From an uncultured Alphaproteobacteria bacterium (GTDB taxonomy: Bacteria > Pseudomonadota > Alphaproteobacteria > Caulobacterales > Hyphomonadaceae), in assembly GCA_903831255.1 (NCBI GenBank), contig CAIKWZ010000040.1:124001-188000 (forward strand): DNA of 64,000 bases, given 5' to 3'. The translations under genes were made by a program, and so were the position numbers. Below the pieces are notes generated by a model, which saw nothing but the letters and a program-made list of their open reading frames with translations, ran no database searches and was not told the origin of the DNA. This document shows positions 17,181 through 25,316 of the stretch, one piece after another; positions within the stretch are counted from its first letter, which is position 1; the number at the start of each line of letters is the position of its first letter.

Positions 17181-19634
17181 TCAGTCCGTCGCTCTGCCCA
17201 TGCCGGACACCTTGAGGTAGTCCTCAGGCGACACGCGGATGGCGGCCCCGGTAGGACATGCCCTGACGCAGGCGGGTCCGCCATCGACACCCCGGCACAT
17301 GTCGCACTTGACCGCCTGTTTCACCTTCTCCTTGCTCCCTCCGCCCCCCAGTGTCTTCTCGATCCATGAGTCAGGAGGCTGGCCCGGGCCTGGCCCCATT
17401 CCGAAGAGCAGCCACGACACGAGGCCCGGTTTTTTCGGGGGCGGGGTTTCCATCTGGATGACGCCATAGGGACAGTTTCTCTGACACGCCCCGCAGCCAA
17501 TGCAGGTCTCATCTATAAAGACTTCGCCGTCAGGAGCCCTGTGTATCGCGTTCGGGGGGCACTCCTTCATGCATTGGGGGTTCTCGCAATGACGACAGGA
17601 CGTCGGCACATGAATATGCGCGTAGGTCCGACCGGCCTCCCGATCGAGCCTCGAGATGCCGTCATGGGTTTCGGCGCACGCCGTCTCGCAGTGGTCGCAT
17701 CCGATGCAGAGCGTTTCATCGATCAACAGGGCGTCGGTTGCCTCTCCGATGCCCTGCTCCACCAGAAAGTCGGCCACCGACGAGTACATGTCGGCGACAG
17801 ACCCGAAGCTCGACTTCTGGGCCTCAATGAAGCCGTTGATCTGACGTCTCGAGTAGACCTGCTCCTGAACACTCCGCAGAATGTCCGGCCTGTCGTCCAA
17901 AAGGGCCCGGAATGCGTCCCCCGGCAGAACAATGGCTTCGACAGCGACTGCCGCCCGTACAGTCGCGCTTCGATGACCGTCGTCAAAGAGGGCCATTTCA
18001 CCGACATAACTTCCAGCCGGCACATAGGACAGAAAGACTTCCTTCCCCGCGATCAGCTTTTCAGCCACCACGCTTCCGGAACGGATGATGAATATATCAA
18101 AGCCGCTCTCGCCCTCCCGGATCAGGCATTCTCCTGCCTTGAAAGACTGAAGGCGACACTGAGCCAGGATCGTCGAAATATCAGCCTGTGAGATCGTCCC
18201 ACCGAAGATCTGCTTGATCATCCGTTCAGCGGTCACGGCATCGATCCGACGCTTGACCGCTGGCGCCGTAGCCATCAGCTTCAGCACCGCTGATCGTGGC
18301 GCCTCGATCAGAATACTGTCTTCAGCCGCCCTGACCGTCGCGCCTCTGCGACGGCCGGAGATCAACCCGATCTCGCCGAAGATATCTCCCTCGGGCAACG
18401 TGACCGTAATGCTCGGATCGGCTGCGTTCACCTCGACAGCCGCGGATCCGTCAAGGATGGCGAACAGGGAGGATCCCATGTCATTTCGGACAATCACCGC
18501 TTCTCCTCGGGAAAACACACGCACGTCCGATTCGAGCATGAACTCCCGCAGCTGAAGGGATGTCAGATCATTGAAGATCCCAATCCCTGTGCGCATGCGC
18601 TCGAGCCACTCGTCGACCGACCTGCGGCCGGGCAGTCCTCCGAATTTCTCCACGAGGATGGGTTCGTCCGCAGGCCTCAGCTCCTGATTTCCAAGAATAC
18701 GCTCAATCACGTCGTATCCCTGATTGAGGCAATGCTTGATGAGGGGATAACCCGCGAGCGCTCCGATGACATAAACCCCTGGCGTTGAGCTCTCGAACTC
18801 TGACGTCAGAACTGGAAACGCCTCCTTATCGGCGCTCGCGAAAGAAACGCCGCAGCTTTCGACAAAGCGCCGGGCGGGTGTCGCGCCAAGGCGTGCGATC
18901 ACCCGGTCGCATACAAGGGTGCCCGGGCCGTCACGCGTCTCAACCGTCATCTCCCTTGGAGCCAGGGACACCGGCCGCACCCCGGTCATGAAGTCCAGCC
19001 GCCCTTCAGCCCTCGCCGCCTCCAGAAGCGCCACATTGTCAGGCTTCGCGCGGGTGAACTGCATGTCGCGCTGCAGCAGCATGACCTTGTTGCCCAGATC
19101 CGGCTCTGCGAGGCCCAGCGCGTTTTCTATTCCGGCGTCTCCACCCCCGACGACAACGATATCCTCTCCGGTGATGTCACGAGGATCGTCGAGCTGATAG
19201 TCGATCCGGACCGTCTCGGCTCCCGGAATAGCCAGGCGGTTCGGATTTCCAGCGGTGCCGATTGCGAGCACAACGGTCTCCGCCTCGATCACATCTCCGT
19301 CCGCCAGACGAAGCTGAAAGGCGCCGCGGCCCCCCTCGATGGAGACGACCTCAGCCCTGAACCTCACATGGACCTGCCGTCCCTCCGAGGTTTCAGCCCA
19401 TCTTTCGAGAACGGCTTCACGCCGACCTGCGTCAAATGCGAGATCGCTGCGCAGGACAAGCTGCACCGGCGTCGCCATGACATGCTTGCCGCGCTGATAC
19501 TTGAAAATGGTATCGCTGAGATGATCAGTCTTCTCGAGAAGGACATGGTCAAGGCCGCGGACGGCAGCCCTCGCTGCAGCGCTCAGACCCGCCGGACCGG
19601 AACCGACGATCGCCACTCCGTAACGCCTGAACAT
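17181..19634 (-). CDS. FAD/NAD oxidoreductase fused to two cyclic-nucleotide-binding domains and four 4Fe-4S sites
   Basis: The 817-residue cytoplasmic protein is counted from ATG 19634, which has GGGAG five bases upstream. A longer frame from 19859 adds 75 residues without recognisable domains. Domains in order: a pyridine-nucleotide-disulfide-reductase-like flavoprotein with FAD motif VGSGPAG (11-16) and NAD(P) motif VVVGGGDAGIE (~163); no redox CxxC is visible in it. cNBD1 (~350-470) has phosphate-cassette motif GEIGLISGRRRGATVRA. cNBD2 (~475-595) has the more canonical GEMALFDDGHRSATVRA, including the phosphate-binding Arg. A DmsB/HybA-like ferredoxin region (~643-810) has 16 Cys in four clusters (CIGCDHCETAC, CRHCENPQCMKECP, CIGCGACQRNCP, CDMC...CVRACP). 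It is first in the operon with the b-type and FHA-decaheme genes. It could be an NAD(P)H or quinol oxidoreductase gated by cAMP/cGMP (inference). Confidence 0.92.
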   Translation of the reverse strand: MFRRYGVAIVGSGPAGLSAAARAAVRGLDHVLLEKTDHLSDTIFKYQRGKHVMATPVQLVLRSDLAFDAGRREAVLERWAETSEGRQVHVRFRAEVVSIEGGRGAFQLRLADGDVIEAETVVLAIGTAGNPNRLAIPGAETVRIDYQLDDPRDITGEDIVVVGGGDAGIENALGLAEPDLGNKVMLLQRDMQFTRAKPDNVALLEAARAEGRLDFMTGVRPVSLAPREMTVETRDGPGTLVCDRVIARLGATPARRFVESCGVSFASADKEAFPVLTSEFESSTPGVYVIGALAGYPLIKHCLNQGYDVIERILGNQELRPADEPILVEKFGGLPGRRSVDEWLERMRTGIGIFNDLTSLQLREFMLESDVRVFSRGEAVIVRNDMGSSLFAILDGSAAVEVNAADPSITVTLPEGDIFGEIGLISGRRRGATVRAAEDSILIEAPRSAVLKLMATAPAVKRRIDAVTAERMIKQIFGGTISQADISTILAQCRLQSFKAGECLIREGESGFDIFIIRSGSVVAEKLIAGKEVFLSYVPAGSYVGEMALFDDGHRSATVRAAVAVEAIVLPGDAFRALLDDRPDILRSVQEQVYSRRQINGFIEAQKSSFGSVADMYSSVADFLVEQGIGEATDALLIDETLCIGCDHCETACAETHDGISRLDREAGRTYAHIHVPTSCRHCENPQCMKECPPNAIHRAPDGEVFIDETCIGCGACQRNCPYGVIQMETPPPKKPGLVSWLLFGMGPGPGQPPDSWIEKTLGGGGSKEKVKQAVKCDMCRGVDGGPACVRACPTGAAIRVSPEDYLKVSGMGRATD

Positions 19635-20002
19635 CGTCTCTCCCGGCCTGGAAGCCTTTGGTCTCCCCAGACCCGCGCCCCTCCTGGCGGCCCCCTGGCG
19701 TATGAAGCCACGGACCGCCCTCGGATCGGGAGACTGCCATACACGGGGTCCGGCGACAATTTTTTTAACCGATTCGGCCGCCGGAAGCGTCCTCTTGCCG
19801 TCCCCATCAGGCGCGGCGGCGGTGCCGGCCAGGCCCTGATCCTGCCCCTGATCCTGCATTGCCTAATCTGATAATGCCTGCGATTCTGATCCGGGGACAG
19901 GTAACGGGAGCGATCCGACTCAGGCTGACTTTCAGGGCCTGAAGCCGCGCGTCTTCCCTTGGGCCCGAAACGTACGAGTTCTTGACGACGGCAGGTTGGA
20001 AG
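19635..20002 (+). other. Divergent control region between the two electron-transfer operons
   Basis: This 368-bp stretch separates the minus-strand oxidoreductase operon from the plus-strand cytochrome operon, if the 19634 start is right. It contains a perfect 12-bp tandem repeat at 19834-19857, a T7 tract near 19760, and AT-rich GATAAT at 19870. I found no convincing sigma-70 pair and no CRP (TGTGA-N6-TCACA) or FNR (TTGAT-N4-ATCAA) palindrome. The part from 19635 to 19859 is also open in the oxidoreductase frame, so it may be coding. Confidence 0.5.
19834..19857. repeat. Perfect tandem 12-bp direct repeat
   Basis: CCCTGATCCTGC occurs twice head-to-tail with no spacer. It could be a direct-repeat operator in the divergent promoter region. 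If the longer oxidoreductase start is used, it encodes the duplicated DQGQ at its N-terminus. Confidence 0.75.
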
Positions 20003-21421
20003 ATGGGCAGGACCCGTTCACGAAGCGCCTCACGGCTTGAGCGGTTCGTCCATGTGACCCTCTTGGCCTGCTTTACAACAGGATTGCTCAGTCTGTTGTT
20101 CACCGGGGAGGTCTCCGCACAGTCCCCAACGCCGACAATCCCGCGCTTCGACGGTCGAACGCATCTGGGAGTGGCCGCATGCGCAGGGCCATGCCATGCC
20201 CGCCAACCCGCACTCGGTATCACTGAGGGCGAGGCCATGCGTGGAAGCGAGGTGAATGTCTGGCAGGATCGTGACAGCATTCGGGGCAGGCACTCTCAGG
20301 CGTTTCGGTCTCTCCTCTCGGCTCGGGGCCGGGAAATGGGGGCGCGGCTGGGCCTCGGGGACGCCAGCAAGGCGCCCGAATGCCTCTCGTGTCATTCAGA
20401 CGCCGCTCCTTTGCGGGGGGAGCGTTTTCAGGTGAGTGACGGGGTCAGCTGCGAAGCCTGTCATGGCGGCGCGGAGACCTGGATCTCCAGTCATTACGCT
20501 CCCAGGGCGACCCACGCCTCGAATGTGTCTCTAGGTCTTTATCCGACAGACGATCCTGTCTCACGTGTGCGCCTGTGCGCGACCTGTCATATCGGGACTT
20601 CGCGTAAGGATCAGTTCGCCAGCCACGCCATGATGGCGGCAGGTCATCCCCGCCTTGTACTCGAGACCGAGCTGTTCACTTCTCTGCAGGCGCATCATTT
20701 TGAGGATAGCGATTACCTCTCCCGCAAGCCGTCTGCGTCCCGCGCGAAGGTCTGGGCGATTGGCCAGGCGGTGTCGATGCAGACAAGCGTCGATATGTAT
20801 CTCGCCAGCGAGGAGAAACGGGCGGGCGCCTTTCCCGAACCCGCGTTTTTCGACTGTCGATCCTGCCACCGGCCCATCTCGGAACCCCCTCCTGTGGGAG
20901 CTCTCCTGCCCCTGAACCCCTTTCGGGCCTCGCTCCCAGGCGACATACCGTTCAACGATGCCTACGCCCTCACGCTTGTCGCCGCCGCCCGGAGTTTCGC
21001 TCCCGGGGAAGCGAAGGCCGTGGAGCAGGCCGCAAGGACGTTTCATCAGGCGCTGAATGAACCCCCGGAGAGCAGACGGCGCGCCGGCCTCGCACTGAGC
21101 GCGAGGCTTGCGGCTCTCGCAGACGCGTTCGAGCAGGCGGAGTTCAGCGACCGGGCGATCCTGAAAGCGCTCGATGGCGTTCTGGCCGATGAGCATGGTC
21201 TGAACCTGACATCCTATGCCGGGGCGGAACAGACAGTCATGGCGGTGGACACCCTCACCCGCGCGCTTTCCGACAGCGGCGGCCTGCCTGCGGAGAAGTC
21301 GAGTAGCCTGCGCCGCACTCTGGCGGCGGCTTACGAGCAGCTCGAAGATCCAAACGCCTTTCGTCAGTCAGTGTTTATTCGTCACATGAGCGAGATCGCT
21401 GTGAGCCTCGACCTTCGATGA
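20003..21421 (+). CDS. Periplasmic cytochrome c554-like multiheme cytochrome
   Basis: The 472-residue protein has a signal peptide (hydrophobic ~15-33, cleavage near VSA-QS). Four CxxCH motifs lie at residues 127, 150, 192 and 285, with an additional CAGPCH (C-x3-CH) at 60-65 in the position where c554-type proteins have their first motif. The arrangement with GVSCEACHGGAETW and CATCHIGT plus interspersed His is typical of the cytochrome c554/c-prime multiheme family. Residues ~300-470 are heme-free and helical. ATG 20003 was chosen over an upstream TTG at 19982. It overlaps the next gene by ATGA. It is first in the plus-strand operon and is likely the soluble carrier between the inner- and outer-membrane cytochromes (inference). 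Confidence 0.9.
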   Translation: MGRTRSRSASRLERFVHVTLLACFTTGLLSLLFTGEVSAQSPTPTIPRFDGRTHLGVAACAGPCHARQPALGITEGEAMRGSEVNVWQDRDSIRGRHSQAFRSLLSARGREMGARLGLGDASKAPECLSCHSDAAPLRGERFQVSDGVSCEACHGGAETWISSHYAPRATHASNVSLGLYPTDDPVSRVRLCATCHIGTSRKDQFASHAMMAAGHPRLVLETELFTSLQAHHFEDSDYLSRKPSASRAKVWAIGQAVSMQTSVDMYLASEEKRAGAFPEPAFFDCRSCHRPISEPPPVGALLPLNPFRASLPGDIPFNDAYALTLVAAARSFAPGEAKAVEQAARTFHQALNEPPESRRRAGLALSARLAALADAFEQAEFSDRAILKALDGVLADEHGLNLTSYAGAEQTVMAVDTLTRALSDSGGLPAEKSSSLRRTLAAAYEQLEDPNAFRQSVFIRHMSEIAVSLDLR

Positions 21422-23445
21422 ACCATTTGGCCGCGCCAGTTCAACGTGTCATCCGCGCCGCCATTCCGGTCGCTCTGGCGCTTGTGGCGGTTGCGGCCTG
21501 CGGCGGCGGCGGGTCCGGGTCCCCGCCTGTCTCACCCCCACCCCCGCCGGCGGCGCCCACGGGGGTTTATCCGGTTCCCGAGTCACGAGCCCTCTCGACG
21601 GCAGATGTCGAGAGGATCCTTTCTCAGGCGGTCTCAGAGGCGAACGCCCGGGGGCTAAGGGCCGTCATCGCTGTCACCGATAGAGTGGGCAATGTTCTTG
21701 CCGTCGTCGAAATGAACGGGGCAACCCCAACGGTTCGCATCAGACCTTCACGGGGGGTCGACACGGACGCGCAGGGACTTTTTGTCCCGCGGGCGGCGGC
21801 CGCCATCTCCAAGGCTCTGACCGGAAGCTATCTCTCGTCGGCAGGAAACGCTTTTTCCTCAAGAACGGCCAGCATGATCGTTCAGGAGACCTTTCCTCCG
21901 TCGCCAGCCACAGGAGGTCTGGAAAGCGGTCCTCTGTTCGGAGTCCAGTTCTCGTCCTTGCCGTGTTCCGACCTTGTGTCCCGCTACGTCGCCGGCCGAG
22001 GCCCAGTCGCCGGGCCCCATCGGGCCCCGCTTGGCCTTTCAGCAGATCCTGGGGGGTTTCCACTCTACAAGGACGGCGTTGTTGTTGGAGGGGTCGGTGT
22101 CTCAGCCGATGACGACTACGGGTTTGATCCGGACGTTCTGGATGTCGATGCGGATGCGGATGAATTCATCGCGCTGGCAGCCACGGACGGCTTTGCGGCG
22201 CCGGAGGCCATTCGCGCCCCCCAGATAACGGTGGACGGCGTCACGCTCCGTTACTCGGACGCACGCGAGGCGGGCCTTCGTGTCAGTCCGTCTCTCAGTC
22301 CCCCCCTCTCTTCGCTCCTCGGTGTCTCAGCAAGACTACTGCCTGTTCCCGGTTATTTCGCCGACACGCCGCTGGCGATCCGGGCGGGCCTGGCCTACGG
22401 GGGTGAGACGTCCGGAATTCGCCGGGTCAGTTCAGGGCCCATCACCTCTGCGGACGCTTATGTCATTTCTGACGGCGCCGGGGCAGAGCGCTTCCCCGTA
22501 AGGGCCGGAACAGCATCTGTCGGCGGAGCCCGTCCTCTTACTCTTACCGAGACGGCCACGATCCTGAATGAGGCGTTCGGGGTCATGAGCGATGCGCGAG
22601 CCCAGATACGCCGTCCTCTGAACTCCCGCGCCGAGGTCACGATTTCAATTGTCGACTCCGATGGAGCGGTGCTCGGGGTCGTCCGCTCTCCGGATGCTCC
22701 GGTGTTCGGCATTGACGTGTCTCTTCAGAAGGCGAGAAGCGCGGCGTTCATGTCGCATCCGCTGGCGGGGTCTGATCTTCAGAGCGCAACGTCAAATCCC
22801 GCCCTCACCGGTTCAACCGGTCCCGATGCCAGGGTTCGCGGATTTGGAGCCGCCTTCTCCGGGTACTCCTCGACCGGGCTTTCGCTGACAGGAGCGATCG
22901 CTATGTCGGCTCGGGCCGTCGGCAATCTCGCGAGGCCCCATTTCCCCGATGGCGAACTCGCGGCAGGGCCAGGACCGCTCTCGCCCACCTCAATGAACGC
23001 GAGCCCGTTTTCGACCGGTCTCCAGTCCGCCCTGATCGCAGGCGATATCGTCCAACACCTGTCGTTTGTAGCAGATCCGTCTGCCAAGACGGATGTTCTC
23101 CCCGGTTGTGCGTTTCTACCCGACACCCCCGGTCGACCGTCAGGACAGAACCGCCTCTCGAACGGGCTTCAGATCTTTCCGGGAGGGTTTCCCATCTATC
23201 GCGGCGACAAGCTGATCGGCGCGATTGGGGTTTCCGGCGATGGAATCGACCAGGACGACATGATCGCCCTGCTGGGCGTCGCGCGCGCTGCAACGCGCCT
23301 TGGAGGCGCTGATCCGCCGTCTAATGCGCCGCGGTCTCTGCGTGCCGACCAGGCGCTGGTGAACGGCGTTCGCCTCAGATACGCGAGTTGTCCGTTTTCA
23401 CCCCTACTGTCCTCGTCTGCGCAGAATGTCTGCGATGGCCAATAG
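21418..23445 (+). CDS. Lipoprotein with two GlcG/HbpS-type (DUF336) heme-binding-like domains
   Basis: The 675-residue protein has a lipobox (VAVAAC, Cys28) followed by a Gly/Ser/Pro-rich linker. Two related halves each resemble GlcG/HbpS. The first has TADVERILSQAVSEANARGLRAVIAVTDRVGNVLAVVEM and ends with GGFPLYKDGVVVGGVGVSADD. The second has LTLTETATILNEAFGVMSDARAQIRRPLNSRAEVTISIVDSDGAVLGVVRS and ends with GGFPIYRGDKLIGAIGVSGDGIDQDD. HbpS-type proteins bind heme or sense redox stress, and GlcG has no settled role. It overlaps the cytochrome upstream (4 bp) and the barrel gene downstream (20 bp), so expression is tightly coupled. It may be a heme chaperone or structural partner of the outer-membrane cytochrome (inference). 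Confidence 0.85.
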   Translation: MNHLAAPVQRVIRAAIPVALALVAVAACGGGGSGSPPVSPPPPPAAPTGVYPVPESRALSTADVERILSQAVSEANARGLRAVIAVTDRVGNVLAVVEMNGATPTVRIRPSRGVDTDAQGLFVPRAAAAISKALTGSYLSSAGNAFSSRTASMIVQETFPPSPATGGLESGPLFGVQFSSLPCSDLVSRYVAGRGPVAGPHRAPLGLSADPGGFPLYKDGVVVGGVGVSADDDYGFDPDVLDVDADADEFIALAATDGFAAPEAIRAPQITVDGVTLRYSDAREAGLRVSPSLSPPLSSLLGVSARLLPVPGYFADTPLAIRAGLAYGGETSGIRRVSSGPITSADAYVISDGAGAERFPVRAGTASVGGARPLTLTETATILNEAFGVMSDARAQIRRPLNSRAEVTISIVDSDGAVLGVVRSPDAPVFGIDVSLQKARSAAFMSHPLAGSDLQSATSNPALTGSTGPDARVRGFGAAFSGYSSTGLSLTGAIAMSARAVGNLARPHFPDGELAAGPGPLSPTSMNASPFSTGLQSALIAGDIVQHLSFVADPSAKTDVLPGCAFLPDTPGRPSGQNRLSNGLQIFPGGFPIYRGDKLIGAIGVSGDGIDQDDMIALLGVARAATRLGGADPPSNAPRSLRADQALVNGVRLRYASCPFSPLLSSSAQNVCDGQ

Positions 23446-25306
23446 GTTTCCCCACTTCAACGGTCGGACAGGCCTGATGGCCGGTCTTCTTCTGTCCGGC
23501 GTCGCCACAGCCGCGGGACAGACACCCGTGCCGGAGACTGGAGGGGAACCTTCCGAGCGCATCCAGGCGGACGTCCTGAGCGCTGAGATGGACACTCTCC
23601 CGAGGCGGAGGCCAGGGCGAGCGTCCGATGAAACGACGGCGCCCGACCTGCCTCCGGGAACCGTGCTGACGCCAGCGCCTGGAGAAATAGACGCCTGCGA
23701 GCGCATGGACGGTCTCTACGCCCTCTGTGCTCCGGCGGTTCCCGACCGCTGGCGTCTGGCCGAGAGCCTCAGTCTTGTGAAACCCAGATGGTGGGATCCC
23801 TACAATCACAATCCTCTCAAGGGCGACAGGCCGCTTGCCGGAACTGAGGACCAGTTCTTCATTCTGTCGATGGTGTCCGATACCGTCGTCGAGCCGCGAT
23901 CCTTTCCTTTGCCTGTTGGCGTTCAGACAACCGAGAGGGCTGACAGCCCAGGTCTTTTCGGCGAGCCAGACTCTCTGGCGATTGGTCAGACCTTCGTCAT
24001 CGGCGCCGCGCTTGTGCAGGGGGCCACCGCATTCAAGCCGCCGGATTTTGAAATACGGGGCGCGCTGGCCTTCAATATCAATCATGCGGAAGTCTCGGAG
24101 CGGAGAATTCTGTACGTGCAGCCCTCAAAGGGCGTCTCGCGGACTGACAGCTTTGTGGGCGTTCAGGAACTGTTCTTCGACAAACATCTCCGCAACGTTT
24201 CGTCACGTTACGACTTCGACTCGATCAGGATTGGGGTGCAGCCCTTCTCCAGCGACTTTCGGGGATTTCTCTTTCAGGACAATCAGCTGGGAGTGCGTCT
24301 GTTCGGATCGCGGGACAACAACCGCCTCCAATACAATCTCGCTGCCTTCGGACGTCTGGAGAAGGATACGAATTCGGGCCTCAACGATCTATTCGCCCCT
24401 TTGAGACGAGACCTCGTCCTGTTTGCGAACCTCTACAGACAGGATTTTCTCATCCCGGGGTTCACAAGTCAGATCACAGGATCGCTGAACATCAATCGGG
24501 AAGGCGACGACATTGAAATCGACCGGAATGGCTTTCCCGTGCGTCCCGCACTTTTCGGAGACCTGCGCGCGCGGGACTACGATGTCGCCTATCTTGGCTA
24601 CAATGGCGACGGCCGTCTGGGGCGTCTGAACCTGACCGGCTCAGCCTACCTCGCGGCAGGCGAGGATCGAAACAATGTTTTCACCGGACGAAAGGCAAGC
24701 ATCCGGGCAGGCTTCGCCGCCATCGAGCCATCCATGGACTTCGACTGGTTCAGACTGAGAGGCAGTTTCCTGATCGCGAGCGGAGACGCCGATCCATATG
24801 ACGACGTTGAGACAGGCTATGATGCGATCTTCGAAAATCCGCAGTTTGCGGGCGCAGACACCAGTTACTGGATACGTCAGTCCCTTCCGTTGATCGGCGG
24901 CGCCCGCGCCGTATCGCTGAATGGGCGCAACGGAATTCTGAACTCCCTTCGTTCCTCAAAGGAGCAGGGGCAGAGTAATTTCAATAACCCCGGAACGATT
25001 CTTGCGGGACTGGGAGGAGACGCAGACTTAGCTCCGGAACTCAGAGTCTCCGGCAGTCTCAACCATTTGCAGTTCCAGAACACGTCCTCCCTCGAGGCTC
25101 TGCGCATGCAGGGAGACATCGGACGTTCGATTGGTTGGGACCTGTCGGCGGCGCTCACATATCGGCCAGGTTTCATACAGAACATCGTCCTCAGGGGATC
25201 CGCTGCGGTTCTGAAGCCCTCGGACGATTTTCGCGGTCTCTTTGGACGAAGCGATGGCGGGGACCTGTTTTATTCGGTCCTTCTCAATACAGTCCTGACC
25301 TATTAG
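23426..25306 (+). CDS. Outer-membrane beta-barrel (putative porin of a porin-cytochrome conduit)
   Basis: The 626-residue protein has a signal peptide (GLMAGLLLSGVATAAGQ) and a Pro/Arg-rich linker. Alternating amphipathic strands then run to the C-terminus, which ends ...YSVLLNTVLTY with the terminal aromatic typical of barrels. No heme motif is present. Repeated strand-turn patterns are RLNLTGSAYLAAGEDRNN, RLRGSFLIASGDADPYDD and WDLSAALTYRPGFIQNIVLRGSAAVL. It overlaps the lipoprotein by 20 bp and is followed after 10 bp by the decaheme gene. That order (soluble cytochrome, barrel, outer-membrane decaheme) mirrors Mtr/PCC-type conduits, although I recognise no sequence similarity to MtrB. ATG 23435 is an alternative start. 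Confidence 0.8.
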   Translation: MSAMANRFPHFNGRTGLMAGLLLSGVATAAGQTPVPETGGEPSERIQADVLSAEMDTLPRRRPGRASDETTAPDLPPGTVLTPAPGEIDACERMDGLYALCAPAVPDRWRLAESLSLVKPRWWDPYNHNPLKGDRPLAGTEDQFFILSMVSDTVVEPRSFPLPVGVQTTERADSPGLFGEPDSLAIGQTFVIGAALVQGATAFKPPDFEIRGALAFNINHAEVSERRILYVQPSKGVSRTDSFVGVQELFFDKHLRNVSSRYDFDSIRIGVQPFSSDFRGFLFQDNQLGVRLFGSRDNNRLQYNLAAFGRLEKDTNSGLNDLFAPLRRDLVLFANLYRQDFLIPGFTSQITGSLNINREGDDIEIDRNGFPVRPALFGDLRARDYDVAYLGYNGDGRLGRLNLTGSAYLAAGEDRNNVFTGRKASIRAGFAAIEPSMDFDWFRLRGSFLIASGDADPYDDVETGYDAIFENPQFAGADTSYWIRQSLPLIGGARAVSLNGRNGILNSLRSSKEQGQSNFNNPGTILAGLGGDADLAPELRVSGSLNHLQFQNTSSLEALRMQGDIGRSIGWDLSAALTYRPGFIQNIVLRGSAAVLKPSDDFRGLFGRSDGGDLFYSVLLNTVLTY

Positions 25307-25316
25307 GGTTTGCCTG

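Noticed and set aside
17181-19634. Thioredoxin reductase assignment for the flavoprotein part
   Set aside because: The NAD(P) domain lacks the CxxC redox pair of TrxR, so it is only related by fold.
17181-19859. Longer oxidoreductase start at 19859 (892 residues)
   Set aside because: The extra 75 residues have no recognised domain, while ATG 19634 has a strong GGGAG ribosome-binding site five bases upstream and begins right before the FAD motif. Kept as an alternative in the annotation.
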